From: Sandaracinaceae bacterium
GTDB lineage: Bacteria > Myxococcota_A > Polyangia > Polyangiales > JADJQN01
Reading direction: 5' to 3'
NCBI GenBank assembly: GCA_016712745.1
Contig: JADJQN010000001.1
Span: forward strand, 1,240,001 to 1,304,000
DNA length: 64,000 bases
Numbering within the stretch: position 1 is the stretch's first letter; every line of letters begins with the position of its first letter. A program made the position numbers and the translations under genes. The notes under the pieces were generated by a model. That model did no database searches. It was not told the origin of the DNA and was given only the letters and a program-made list of their open reading frames with translations. Below are positions 8,395 to 17,297 of the stretch, piece after piece.

Positions 8395-8964
8395 CTAGCG
8401 ATTGACTAGAGCTGTGAGGCACGAGATCGCGCTGCTCGCGCCTCCACTGTAATCGCCTGTGCCGGTTTGTATCGCCCACACCGCGCAAGGAGCCCACCAT
8501 GTGGAAAGTCCCGGCTGCGGACCGAACGAGACGACTTGCACAGAGCCACCCGCGAGCCGCGCACTGGCGCTCGCGTTGCATGCACTTGTTCGTTGATTGC
8601 GCGCAACGCCGTCGACGTAAACCGCCGTGGTACAGGTTCCATTTGCCGCGCGAGTTTGGCCGACGCCGATTCGAAATTCACCCGGTGCGCCACTGACTGC
8701 ACGATTGGCGCAGGCAGTGTAGGCCGCTTCCTTGGTGGTCGCAGCGCCACGATAGGTGCTGGCGTCCGCAAAGACGCACAAGGCTTCTCGCGATGCCGGT
8801 AAGAAGAACGAGTAGAACCCGTTCTTCGCGGCAGAGGTGTTGAGCTCCTCGCTCGACGCTGCAACGGATTGCTCGGTGTCTAGCTCGGGCTCGCCGAGTA
8901 CCTCGGTCGCACACGCAGATAGGAACATCGACAACACGCACGGGAATAGAAATCGCGTCGACAT
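8395..8964 (-). CDS. Small secreted lipoprotein of unknown function (189 aa)
   Basis: I chose the ATG at 8964 because it gives a clean lipoprotein signal (MSTRFLFPCVLSMFLSAC, lipobox LSAC) and has GAGGTG about 8 nt upstream. A polar linker (ELDTEQSVAASSEELN) follows, then a compact domain with about six well-spaced cysteines (in ALCVFAD, YTACAN, GTCTTAV, TSACNAS, APCAVW, ISCLTAL), suggesting disulfides. The pattern resembles other small myxobacterial exported proteins, but I do not recognise a named family. It lies downstream of the FG-GAP lipoprotein gene on the same strand after a 148-nt gap with no clear terminator. Confidence 0.65.
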   Translation of the reverse strand: MSTRFLFPCVLSMFLSACATEVLGEPELDTEQSVAASSEELNTSAAKNGFYSFFLPASREALCVFADASTYRGAATTKEAAYTACANRAVSGAPGEFRIGVGQTRAANGTCTTAVYVDGVARNQRTSACNASASARLAGGSVQVVSFGPQPGLSTWWAPCAVWAIQTGTGDYSGGASSAISCLTALVNR

Positions 8965-9112
8965 CGCAGCACCTCGCTGAAGAACAGAGAAGCACAACGC
9001 GTGCCATCGAGGATCTGCGCGCAATTTGCGACGATAGGCCGGCTGTCCCCATCTCGCGGGTAATGGGCGACCCCGGCTACGTGTTGGGGCCTGGGGCCTC
9101 TTCCGAGCGCCG

Positions 9113-11473
9113 CTAGAAAAGAACCGAGCAGCTGCCGTCGACCTCGGCTTCGTTGTTAAGCTCGCGGCATTCTTGAAAGCGGGTGTCGGCGCCGTCCATG
9201 GCGTCGTTGATGACCGCCCGGAAATGCACCGTCTCCAGCGGATCGCGACCAGTGACATTGTACGGGAAGCTCAGGACCTCGCTGTCGCCCGGCAGCAGAG
9301 CACGGCTCGTGAGCTGCCGGCCGATACGTGTGTAGGTGCCCGGCGAGGTCTCAACGTAGGCCGTAACCGGTACCGACGGCTGTGAGCCCGCCCAGCCTTC
9401 ATTGCGCACGCGGACGTGGAATATCATTTCGGCAGGGCACCGACTGATGTCGACGGAGAGATCCGTGAGCACCAGGTCCGGGGCATTGCTCGCGCCGGGT
9501 TGCGCGTTGCTGCGGAAGTTGTTCAGGCCCGGCGTGGTCCAGTTGGCCTGTTCGTGCGTCGGGATGGTGGCGTCCTCGGTCACATTGGTGACGTGATAGG
9601 CGTGCTGATTCCAAATACGACGCGAACGGACCCAGTCGCGAAAGGGTCCGCCGAAAAGGCGTACGCCATCCGTGCCTTCGACCTCATCGTCGGCGATGCG
9701 AGCCATCGTGCATTCGTCAAGATCGCGATCGCGGGGACAGCTACTTCCGATCAAGGTGTTTGAGACAACGACAATCTCAGCAGGGCCGTCGTTGTTGACG
9801 TCGGCGATGACGGGATACTCCCACAACGTGCCGGTGGTATTGCATTCGCAGTAGCGCACTTCGCCGGTGCGCCCGTCGAAGACGCGCAGCCAGTACTCGT
9901 CGTTGTAGACCGCTTCCGCGACGCCGTCGCCGTCGAAGTCGAACACGCTCGAACCCGTTTTGCGTGACGATGCGTCGACGGTCGGCGCGTACCACTTCGG
10001 TGTGCCGTCGCTCTCGAAAATGGCGTAGCCATAGCCGGTGGCGAGGGCAATCTCCGGTTCCGGATCTTCGTCGAAGTTCGCGATGGTGGGCGGACCGCCT
10101 CCCGCTATCTGGCCGACGGCGGTGTCGGCGGTCGGCGCGTGTCCTTGATGCACATCAAAGGGCCCCCACAAAGGAGCTCCGGTGTGGTCGAGCACATAGA
10201 TGAAGTGGTCTCCGGTGTAGACGCGGGGCATCGTGAAGCCAGAAGCGACGACGACAATCTCTGGCAACCCATCCAGGTCGAGATCTGCGACGGCGGGATA
10301 GCCATCCGTGAAATCCGCGCTTCGGTCGTAATAGATCGAACCATCTGCGTTGTAAGCGACGTTGCCGCCGACGAGCTCAAGCTCGGGATCCTCGTCGAGG
10401 TTGGCTGCGGTCGTGAAGCCACATGGATCATTGTAGCGGTCGCTATTATGTGGCGCGTTCACACACGCGTGGGACCAGGCCACCGTTCCGTCCTCGCCAT
10501 TGATCACCGAGTACTGAACGAAAACCTCCGGGTTTCCGTCGTTGTCGAGATCGGCGATCGAGATGCCGGTGCCTCCGCAGCGTACGCGAGCATCGGCGGT
10601 GCGCCACTTGATGGCGCCCGTGTGACTGAAGGCGATCACATCGCCAGTCATCTCGCGTGTGTTGAATGTGCACGCGACGATTTCGGGAAATCCGTCGTTG
10701 TCGAGATCCCCAATCGCGACGGGTGACTCCGCGTCCACGGCCGGCGAGTCGACGCTGAATATCTTCAGGCCGGTTTCACCGTTGATGACGCGCAAGACGC
10801 CTGCGCCGTCCCAAAGGGTGCCCGTCGAGCTAGTGAACACAACGTCCGGCATATCGCGGTGGTCGACGAGTCCGTCCTCGGTGTCGTCGGTCAGATTCGC
10901 GACCATCGGCGTGACCATGACGCGCGAAGACGCAGGAAAGTCCCCGCTCTCTGGCACCCAATGCCACAGCAACGTGGGCTTCACTTCACCGCCAGTGGGA
11001 GCGGCGATGCACTCCTCGCCGTCTGGAGCGGGCAAACACTGGCCCAAGGTCGGCTCGCAGTACTGATCGGTCGGGCAGTCGTAGAAGTCCGTGCAGCTCA
11101 ACGTCGGCAGAAAACATCGATCGCGTGCGCACACTTCGCCGGCGACGCAGCAGAACTCGGCGCCAGTGTCGTCCTGACATCGCGCAGCGGAGGAGCAGTC
11201 TTGGTGGCAGACCGCTCCTTCGCAAACCTGGCCTGCTCCACAGCAAACGTTTCCGCAGAGCATGTCGCGAGGGCAGCACTCATTGGTTGCGCTGCACACT
11301 TCGCTCGCTTCGCAGCAAACGTCACCGCAAACCCGGGCGCCTGTGCTGCACGTTGCGGCGTCGGCGCTGGAATCGGTTCCGCCATCCGTCAGACGCCGCT
11401 CGGGTCCGTCATCCGTTGAACAAGCAGCAACTACAAAGAAAAGAGCTAAGAGGCCCGATTGATACACACGCAT
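9113..11473 (-). CDS. FG-GAP/VCBS beta-propeller lipoprotein with Cys-rich N-terminus
   Basis: A 786-residue lipoprotein (signal ending FFVVAACS). Residues ~40-145 are densely Cys-rich, with repeated CGxxCCxxxxxC modules (VCGDVCCEASEVC, LCGNVCCGAGQVC), a layout common in myxobacterial surface proteins. The middle ~450 residues hold integrin-alpha-like FG-GAP/VCBS blades with calcium-loop signatures (DLDNDGFPEIV, DLDNDGNPEVF, DLDLDGLPEIV, DFDGDGVAEAV, DVNNDGPAEIV). The last ~120 residues, from APDLVLTDLSVDISRC, look like a CARDB-type immunoglobulin-like domain. Probably an outer-surface binding protein. A shorter relative with the same Cys-rich start begins at the right edge of the window. Confidence 0.85.
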   Translation of the reverse strand: MRVYQSGLLALFFVVAACSTDDGPERRLTDGGTDSSADAATCSTGARVCGDVCCEASEVCSATNECCPRDMLCGNVCCGAGQVCEGAVCHQDCSSAARCQDDTGAEFCCVAGEVCARDRCFLPTLSCTDFYDCPTDQYCEPTLGQCLPAPDGEECIAAPTGGEVKPTLLWHWVPESGDFPASSRVMVTPMVANLTDDTEDGLVDHRDMPDVVFTSSTGTLWDGAGVLRVINGETGLKIFSVDSPAVDAESPVAIGDLDNDGFPEIVACTFNTREMTGDVIAFSHTGAIKWRTADARVRCGGTGISIADLDNDGNPEVFVQYSVINGEDGTVAWSHACVNAPHNSDRYNDPCGFTTAANLDEDPELELVGGNVAYNADGSIYYDRSADFTDGYPAVADLDLDGLPEIVVVASGFTMPRVYTGDHFIYVLDHTGAPLWGPFDVHQGHAPTADTAVGQIAGGGPPTIANFDEDPEPEIALATGYGYAIFESDGTPKWYAPTVDASSRKTGSSVFDFDGDGVAEAVYNDEYWLRVFDGRTGEVRYCECNTTGTLWEYPVIADVNNDGPAEIVVVSNTLIGSSCPRDRDLDECTMARIADDEVEGTDGVRLFGGPFRDWVRSRRIWNQHAYHVTNVTEDATIPTHEQANWTTPGLNNFRSNAQPGASNAPDLVLTDLSVDISRCPAEMIFHVRVRNEGWAGSQPSVPVTAYVETSPGTYTRIGRQLTSRALLPGDSEVLSFPYNVTGRDPLETVHFRAVINDAMDGADTRFQECRELNNEAEVDGSCSVLF

Positions 11474-11609
11474 GCCCCGCGGTTAGCAGCCGCGCGCGGA
11501 TGCGGCAAGGCCTCCGCCCCTTAAGTCTTCAGGCGAACAGGTCTGATCGTTCTCCATCACCGCTTGGGGGCTGAAGCCAAAGTGCTTCCAACTGTCACCA
11601 GACTGAGAC

Positions 11610-12059
11610 TCAGTTGACGGCGGTCGGTCCAGAAACCGCTTCAACAGGCTCGCCCGCCGCGATCCACCCCTGGATGCCCGCGCCCATCACGAAAACATTC
11701 GGGTGACCAAGCTCCATCGCCTTGCGTGCGGCCGTGTGACTCGCTGAGCACTCTTCGTTGGCGCAGTAGAACACGAGGCGCGTCGACGTATCGCTTGGCA
11801 GGTGTGCGGCCGTCAGGTCGTGACCGACCCAGGTCGCGCCCGGAACGTGATGCTCTTCGAATGTCTCGCGGCGATTGGCGTCGAGGACTTTGGTATTCGC
11901 ATCTCGCGTCGTGACAGCGGTCGCGACTGCTTGAACCGAGATCATCTGGAACGCCGGCGCTGCTGCTTGGGCAACCGGAGCCGCCTCGCTGTGCGAATCG
12001 CTGCACGCAGCCGTGAACGCAAGACCAAGAATGATGAACGAGAGAGATAGATTGCGCAT
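11610..12059 (-). CDS. Rhodanese-like lipoprotein
   Basis: A 149-residue protein started at the ATG at 12059, which is preceded by an excellent AAGGAGG. A lipobox (FTAAC, Cys19) gives an exported lipoprotein. The rest is a single rhodanese domain: VLDANRRETFEEHHVPGA, then LVFYCANEEC with the active-site Cys at residue 99, and the terminal HPNVFVMGAGIQGW helix-loop. It probably handles sulfur transfer or thiol redox in the periplasm; its donor and acceptor are unknown. The active-site loop CANEEC is not the CxxGxR loop of typical sulfurtransferases, so a non-enzymatic role is possible. It stands alone between surface lipoproteins. Confidence 0.88.
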   Translation of the reverse strand: MRNLSLSFIILGLAFTAACSDSHSEAAPVAQAAAPAFQMISVQAVATAVTTRDANTKVLDANRRETFEEHHVPGATWVGHDLTAAHLPSDTSTRLVFYCANEECSASHTAARKAMELGHPNVFVMGAGIQGWIAAGEPVEAVSGPTAVN

Positions 12060-12154
12060 GGGCGCCTCCTTGAAAGTTGCGGGCAGCTTAGCACCTAAAA
12101 CTCCATGCTGGTTGTGCGGCGTACTACGGTTCATTGCGAAAAACGGGCTTCGAC

Positions 12155-12752
12155 CTAAAAGGGAAGCTCGCGCGGGCGCCCGGGAATAGTTCGCACGTCG
12201 CGCTCGTACTCCGTGATACCCAACGTGACGGTCCAAAACATTTCGTGTGCATCGACCGGCGTGAAGCGAACGTCGTATTCGACGCCGCCGCCAAGCGTGA
12301 ATCCCCAACTGCTAGCTGTGATCGTGCGCGTGCCCTCGTGCGCGTGCCCTCGTACCCATCGAATGTAGGCCACTCAAACTCGTATTCGTGCGTATGCACA
12401 AGCCAGGTAATCGCGAGCTGCGAGTACGGCGTGCCCATGCCAAACTCAAACGCACGGTCTAAATAGCCGGCTTCGACTACGTGCACGCCGAGGCTTGCCC
12501 GCAGCATCAAGTCCCTGCGATCGGGTCCGTGTGAAATAGAGCCCCGATGCCAACGCCGGCTTGCGCGCTTTGTTCGCCGAAGCGTGCACGCACCGGCACG
12601 TCAAGCATGACGGCGCTCGGAGTGAGGCCGTTCGCGTACCTGGCTTCGACGGCGACTGCTTGGCGGTGGCTCGTCGGGGAATTTGCGTAGGCGACTGAGA
12701 CTTCGCGTAGGGTTGAACAAGCCCCCAGACTCATCACGAGAAGAGGCATCAC
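12155..12752 (-). pseudogene. Broken lipoprotein / outer-membrane-type protein gene with two frameshifts
   Basis: Three consecutive minus-strand segments in different frames join into one plausible protein of about 200 residues. Segment 1 (12752 to ~12520) starts MMPLLVMSLGAC, a lipobox. Segment 2 (~12520 to ~12352) includes RRDLMLRASLGVHVVEAGYL. Segment 3 (~12337 to 12155) runs from TRTITASSWGFTLGGGVEYDV to the stop. The second break lies exactly at a 14-bp tandem duplication (unit GTGCGCGTGCCCTC, 12324-12337 and 12338-12351). Removing one unit fuses segments 2 and 3 in frame, giving GYEGTRTITASSWGF. The first break, near 12515-12525, needs +1 or -2 nt. Alternating short hydrophobic strands suggest a small beta-barrel. 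Either a decayed gene or sequencing error. Confidence 0.7.
12324..12351. repeat. 14-bp perfect tandem duplication inside the broken lipoprotein gene
   Basis: Two adjacent identical copies of GTGCGCGTGCCCTC. Since 14 is not a multiple of three, the extra copy shifts the minus-strand frame, and deleting one copy restores it exactly. This is the signature of a replication-slippage event. Confidence 0.9.
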
Positions 12753-12858
12753 GGCGTATCACGCTCGAAATCAACACGCGACGATACTGTGCCCTCTCGC
12801 GCCGCGTGTCAGCCCAGTTGGCCCGCCCACCCTCAGCTGAAGTGCGCCTTTGGTGCTG

Positions 12859-14587
12859 CTAAAACTCGGGGCGATCCGTGTGTTGCCCGAAGACCGCGCG
12901 AAGGACGTCGCAGACCTCTTGCAGCGTGCAGTAAGCCTTCGCGGCTTCGATAATGGGCGGCATGAGGTTGCCGTCGGTCTGCGCGACCGCTTTAACCGAT
13001 GCGAGACATTCGGCGACGCGCGCGTTGTCGCGACTCGCCTTGAGCTCGATGAGCTTGGCGATTTGCGCCTTCTGCACCGCTTCATCCACGCGCAAGAGCG
13101 GAATCTTCTGGGACTCGGCCTGCTGATACTTGTTCACGCCGACGACGACCTTCTCGCCGCGATCCACTTGGCGCTGCAGCTTGTAGGCGCTGGCGGCAAT
13201 CTCGCGCTGCGGATAGCCGCGCTCGACCGCGTTCACCATACCGCCCATCTCGTCAATCTTGCGGATGTAGTCTGCGGCCTCCGCTTCCATCTTGTCGGTG
13301 AGCCACTCGACGAAGTAGCTGCCGCCCAAGGGATCGATGGTGTTGGTCACGCCGGATTCCTCGGCGATGATCTGCTGCGTGCGCAGGGCAATCGTGACGG
13401 CATCTTCCGTCGGAAGCGCGAAGGTTTCATCAAGCGAGTTCGTGTGCAGCGATTGCGTACCGCCGAGCGCTGCGGCCAGCGCCTGCAGTGCCACGCACCA
13501 CGTTGTTGTATGGCTGCTGCGCTGTAAGCGAGACGCCGGCTGTTTGCGCGTGCGTGCGCAGCATCAACGACTCCGCCTTCTTCGCGCCGAAGCGCTCTTT
13601 CATCATGCGCGCCCAAAGCCTTCGAGCGGCGCGGAACTTGGCAATCTCCTCGAAGAAGTCACTGTGCACGTCGAAGAAGAATGAAAGGCGCGGGGCAAAC
13701 GTATCGACATCCATGCCGCGATCGACACACCACTGCACGTACGCAAGACCGTCCGCCAATGTAAACGCGAGCTCCTGCGATGCCGTGGCACCGGCTTCGC
13801 GGATGTGATAGCCGCTGATGCTCACGGTGTTCCAGCGCGGGACCTCCGTCGTGCAGAAGGCGATCATGTCGCTAACAATGCGCATCGCCGGGCGCGGCGG
13901 AACCACCCACGCGTGCTGGGCAATGAACTCTTTCAAGCAATCGTTCTGAATCGTGCCGCCGATTTTGTCGCGCGGAATGCCGCGTGTATCGGCAAGCGCT
14001 ACATAGAACGCCAGCATGACGATGGCCGGACCGTTGATGGTCATCGACGTGGTCACCTTGTCGAGCGGGATCTGATCGAAGAGGATTTCCATGTCGCGCA
14101 GCGTGTCGACGGCGACGCCGCACATACCGACTTCGCCCAACGAGCGCGGCGAGTCACTGTCGTAGCCCATCAAGGTCGGGAAATCGAAAGCGGTGCTCAG
14201 ACCGGTCTGGCCCTGCGCGAGCAGGAAGCGAAAGCGCTCGTTGGTTTGCTCCGGCGAACCGAAGCCCGCGAACATGCGCATCGTCCACAGACGGCCCCGA
14301 TACATCGTGGGCTGCACGCCGCGCGTGTACGGGTACTCGCCGGGGAAGCCGAGCGTGCTCATGTAGTCTTGGCTGACGTCGAGCGGTGTAGCGAGATCGG
14401 GTAGCTCGATATCGCTCAGTGTCGAGAATCGCTCTGCGCGCAGTGGCATCTTGGCGACCGCTTTGCCAACGACGTTCTCGGACCATGCGTCACGCGCGCG
14501 GCGCAACGCGGCCAGGCCGCTTTCACCAAGGCCAAGCTCGTCGCCTTCCGCCGCGTAGCGATGATCTTGATTCGGTACTTCGGCCAT
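12859..14587 (-). pseudogene. Acyl-CoA mutase large subunit (isobutyryl-CoA mutase-like), interrupted by one frameshift
   Basis: Coenzyme-B12-dependent acyl-CoA mutase catalytic subunit, about 576 residues if repaired. The start at 14587 has GAAGGAG upstream. Family motifs are clear: YPYTRGVQPTMYRGRLWTMR, GYDSDSPRSLGEVGMCGVAVD, GTIQNDCLKEF, SISGYHIREAGA and TAQQPYNNVVR. The residues equivalent to methylmalonyl-CoA mutase Tyr89 and Arg207 are Phe106 and Gln224; their spacing of 118 is conserved. Phe/Gln is the pair known from isobutyryl-CoA mutase. There is no C-terminal B12-binding domain, so a separate small subunit, not in this window, would be needed. The frame breaks at ~13491-13497, right after NNVVR; restoring two nucleotides gives NNVVRVALQALAAALGG, the family sequence. 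Either a 2-bp deletion or a sequencing error. Confidence 0.88.
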
Positions 14588-14620
14588 CGGTCGAGCTCCT
14601 TCGTCGGCTGAGCCTTGCGC

Positions 14621-15139
14621 TCAGTTCTTCAGCGTGTCTTTGGTGGGAAAGGGTATCACTTCGCCACGCAAAGTTTGAAGCATGCCTTCGACTTCCATAG
14701 CGACCTCAATCTCGGGGCGCGTCAGCAAGAAGCGCTCGAGATACTGCACGGCCGAGCGTGTATCGCCACGGGTGAAATGGATGAGTCCGATAAGATGCAA
14801 CGCATCCGGATCGTCTTTGACGCGCGCAAGCACTTGGTGCGCAACGCGCAGCGCCTCATCGTGACGCCCCAGCATGCGCAGCGTTTGCCCCAAGTGAACC
14901 ATCGCACCCACGTACGTTGGCGCAATCTCGAGCGCGAGCACGAACGCCTTCATGGCACGCGCAAACTCACCCTTTTCGAAGAGCGCGCAGCCCATGAAGA
15001 AGTGGGCGTACTCGTTGGACGGATTTTCGGCGATCACCCGCTCAGCCTCAGCGATGGATGCATCCGGCTCGCCCTCGCGAAGAAGTTCGCCCGCGTTCTC
15101 CGCTTCAGCCCACGAATCGCGATTGTTCTTGTCGTTCAT
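14621..15139 (-). CDS. TPR protein (172 aa) upstream of acyl-CoA mutase
   Basis: A soluble, acidic, helical protein with about three TPR units: NEYAHFFMGCALFEKGEFARA, TYVGAMVHLGQTLRMLGRHDEA and DPDALHLIGLIHFTRGDTRSA, each shown here in part. I chose the ATG at 15139 (MNDKNNRDSWAEAE); the frame continues upstream only through repeat DNA. It has no signal peptide. It ends 33 nt before the mutase start, so the two are probably co-transcribed, and it may help assemble or scaffold the mutase or dehydrogenase complex. That role is inference from position only. The 254-nt gap to the upstream dehydrogenase gene is filled by hexamer repeats and palindromes. Confidence 0.8.
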   Translation of the reverse strand: MNDKNNRDSWAEAENAGELLREGEPDASIAEAERVIAENPSNEYAHFFMGCALFEKGEFARAMKAFVLALEIAPTYVGAMVHLGQTLRMLGRHDEALRVAHQVLARVKDDPDALHLIGLIHFTRGDTRSAVQYLERFLLTRPEIEVAMEVEGMLQTLRGEVIPFPTKDTLKN

Positions 15140-15199
15140 GCGCACACTTTCGGCCGTGAGTGTTGCCGCGTTCCGAGTGCGCGGCAAGGGGGACCAGCA

Positions 15200-15328
15200 C
15201 GGACTCGGACACCGGCTCGGACTCGGACTCGGATTCTCGGGAAAAGGGGACGTTCCCCTTTTTTCCTCGGACTCCGACTCCGACTCGGACTCGGAAAAAG
15301 GGGAACGTCCCCTTTTCTCGGACTCGGA
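15200..15328 (-). repeat. Hexanucleotide-word array, locus A
   Basis: Interrupted runs of CTCGGA/CTCCGA words on the plus strand (minus strand TCCGAG/TCGGAG), with a little ACCGGC variation, between the end of the acyl-CoA dehydrogenase gene (15394) and the start of the TPR gene (15139). Runs sit at about 15200-15236, 15266-15295 and 15317-15328 and are separated by GGGGAACGTCCCC palindromes. Unlike the other loci, this one lies between two co-directional genes. Confidence 0.85.
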
Positions 15329-15349
15329 AAAAGGGGAACGTCCCCTTTT
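15242..15349. repeat. Three copies of a GGGGAACGTCCCC palindromic element
   Basis: Copies lie at 15242-15262 (orientation GGGGACGTTCCCC), 15296-15316 and 15329-15349 (orientation GGGGAACGTCCCC). Each is bordered by AAAA and TTTT, so each can fold as a 9-bp stem with a 3-nt loop followed by a T-run on either strand. This resembles a small bidirectional intrinsic terminator or a REP/MITE-like unit. The same element recurs at 29265-29292 and 53522-53540. Confidence 0.85.
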
Positions 15350-15393
15350 CCCCTTTTCCGGGGATGGACACTGGCACGGAGTGGCCCGCCCTC

Positions 15394-16530
15394 TCAGTCG
15401 CGCAGCGCAGCCCTCGCGATAACGATGCGCTGAATCTCGCTCGTCCCCTCGTAGATCTGCGTTACGCGAACGTCGCGCCAGAAACGCTCCACCTCGAACT
15501 CGCGCGTGTAGCCGTATCCGCCGTGCACTTGCACCGCGCGGTTGCAAACGCGCCACGCAGCTTCTGATGCAAAGAGCTTCGCCATCGACGCTTCTCGCGT
15601 AAATGCAACGCCCTGCTCTTTCAATTCCGCGGCGCGCATCACCAGCACCCGCGAGGCGTCGAGGTCAGTGCGGCTGTCGGCGATCATCCATTGAATCGCT
15701 TGAAAGTCTTTGATGGCAGCGCCAAACGCGCGACGGTCGTGCGCGTATTTTACGGATGCGTCGAGCGCGCCCTCGCCGATGCCGAGCGCTTGCGACGCAA
15801 TTCCGATGCGGCCTCCGTCCAAAGCCATCATCGCAATCTTGAAACCGCCCGAAAGTTCGCCAAGCAACGCGGTCGCCGGCACGCGACAGTTCTCGAAGAC
15901 GAGCGGCACGGTGTTTGAGCCTCGCAGCCCAGTTTTGTCCTCGTGATGGCCGACCTTCAAGCCCGGCGTCCCGCCTTCAACGAGAAAACAGCTGATGCCT
16001 TTGGTGCCAGCCTCTCCCGTGCGCGCCCACACAACGAACACGCCGGCCCACGCGCCGCTCGTGATCCACTGCTTCTGGCCATCGATTATGTAGTCGTCGC
16101 CGTCGCGGCGCGCGGTCGTGCGCATTGCCCCCGGATCGCTACCCGCATCAGGTTCGCTCAGCGCGAACGCGCCCACGGTCTCGCCACTCGCGAGCCACGG
16201 ATTGTACTTCTTACGTTGCGCATCGCTTCCGAACTTCGCGATGACCTCGCCGACCATGTTCGTGACGGCCATCGTGACTGCGGTCGACGCGCAGGCCCGC
16301 GCGACTTCGGTCATCGCCACGCTATAGCTCACGACGCCAGCGCCTACTCCGCCCAATTCCTCGTCAACGTTGACGGCGAGCAAACCGAGCTCGCCCATCT
16401 CACGCAGCACCTCGGGGCGCACGCGTTCCTCGCGCTCAGCCGTGCGTGCGAGCGGTACCAAGACGCGCGTCGCAAACTCGCGCGCCGTATCGCGAACCAT
16501 GCGCTGAGTTTCGGACAGATCGAAATCCAC
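15394..16530 (-). CDS. Acyl-CoA dehydrogenase (second in operon)
   Basis: A 378-residue FAD enzyme that oxidises acyl-CoA thioesters to 2-enoyl-CoA. The start is the GTG at 16530, overlapping the TAG of the upstream lipoprotein gene (TAGTG), which gives a normal-length protein beginning VDFDLSETQRMVRDTAR. Signatures include GAFALSEPDAGSDPGAM, the W-I-T-S-G FAD loop (QKQWITSG), ALDGGRIGIASQALG and VQVHGGYGYTREFEVERFWRD. The catalytic base is Glu361 in QIYEGTSEIQ, the position used by short/medium-chain and 2-methylbutyryl/isobutyryl types. Electrons would go to ETF. With the mutase and the other dehydrogenase, it suggests branched-chain or short-chain acyl-CoA breakdown. Confidence 0.93.
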   Translation of the reverse strand: MDFDLSETQRMVRDTAREFATRVLVPLARTAEREERVRPEVLREMGELGLLAVNVDEELGGVGAGVVSYSVAMTEVARACASTAVTMAVTNMVGEVIAKFGSDAQRKKYNPWLASGETVGAFALSEPDAGSDPGAMRTTARRDGDDYIIDGQKQWITSGAWAGVFVVWARTGEAGTKGISCFLVEGGTPGLKVGHHEDKTGLRGSNTVPLVFENCRVPATALLGELSGGFKIAMMALDGGRIGIASQALGIGEGALDASVKYAHDRRAFGAAIKDFQAIQWMIADSRTDLDASRVLVMRAAELKEQGVAFTREASMAKLFASEAAWRVCNRAVQVHGGYGYTREFEVERFWRDVRVTQIYEGTSEIQRIVIARAALRD

Positions 16531-17297
16531 TACGGAACCTCGAAGGTGACTTTGGCGGGGTAGGAACCGGGGTTGGGCATTTGCCATGTGCGCACGGCTT
16601 CGGCGATGCACTCGAGTCCCGCAACTCCGTCGTAGGTTGAGGAGGACGCGCCAACTGAAAGCACCGTTCCGCCCCGCGCAATATAAACAGTTGCGGTGTA
16701 GACAGCTTCGCTGCCCGCAGGTCGGCAGCGCGCGCTCACGCCAACCTGCTCTTCAAGTACTCGCGCCAAGCGTTGCGGTGTCCAGTTGAGCGCTGGGCGC
16801 GTATCGTCCGGCAAATCAAACGCGAGCGGGAACGTGAACTCGGCTTCCCCACCGTGCGGCCTCGGAAAGTGCGCGCTCGCGGCAACGCCGACAATGCACT
16901 GCTCGGTTTCGCGGTCGCCGAGATCCGATCGAACCGCGAAGACCCACGCCGTATGCCCGGTCACGTCGACATGAAACGTGAGCGCTATCTCACCCGCCAA
17001 CACGTCCACAGCGTCGAGCCGCCGCGCGAAGCACTGAAGAAAGCGTTCCTGCTTCGTGTCGAGGCCCACGCTGATCTCTTCTTGCGATAGATGGCCCGTG
17101 AGACCGGAGATTGTCATGCCATCGTTCGCCTCGGGCTCGGGATCGCGGGGTCGCTCTCGGTCGTGTTGCTCTGCCGGCAATGAAGCTGGCGGCGCTTCAG
17201 ACGTCCCGCCGCCGCACCCGCAAGCCATTGCGACGCTGAGAGCGGCAACGCAAAGATCTACGTCCCTACGCACAAACCAAGATGCCCGCACGCTCAC
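16530..17297 (-). CDS. AgmX/PglI C-terminal-domain-like lipoprotein inside the acyl-CoA operon
   Basis: A 255-residue protein whose N terminus has an Arg-containing start and hydrophobic stretch ending AMACGCGGG, a plausible lipobox, then a Pro/Glu/Arg linker. The two halves of the mature part each resemble the AgmX/PglI C-terminal unit: about GEIALTFHVDVTGHTAWVFA, then ETEQCIVGVAASAHFPRP, and later YTATVYIARGGTVLSVGASS with LECIAEAVRTWQMPNP. In other myxobacterial proteins this module is linked to gliding or envelope complexes. It overlaps the upstream dehydrogenase by 4 nt and abuts the downstream one by 1 nt, so translation is tightly coupled to two cytoplasmic enzymes, which is odd. Function unknown. 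Confidence 0.65.
   Translation of the reverse strand: MSVRASWFVRRDVDLCVAALSVAMACGCGGGTSEAPPASLPAEQHDRERPRDPEPEANDGMTISGLTGHLSQEEISVGLDTKQERFLQCFARRLDAVDVLAGEIALTFHVDVTGHTAWVFAVRSDLGDRETEQCIVGVAASAHFPRPHGGEAEFTFPLAFDLPDDTRPALNWTPQRLARVLEEQVGVSARCRPAGSEAVYTATVYIARGGTVLSVGASSSTYDGVAGLECIAEAVRTWQMPNPGSYPAKVTFEVP

Noticed and set aside
14621..15556. Longer N-terminal version of the TPR protein through the locus A repeats
   Set aside because: The extension would encode only repeat-derived Ser/Glu/Lys/Arg sequence; the ATG at 15139 begins normal TPR sequence.
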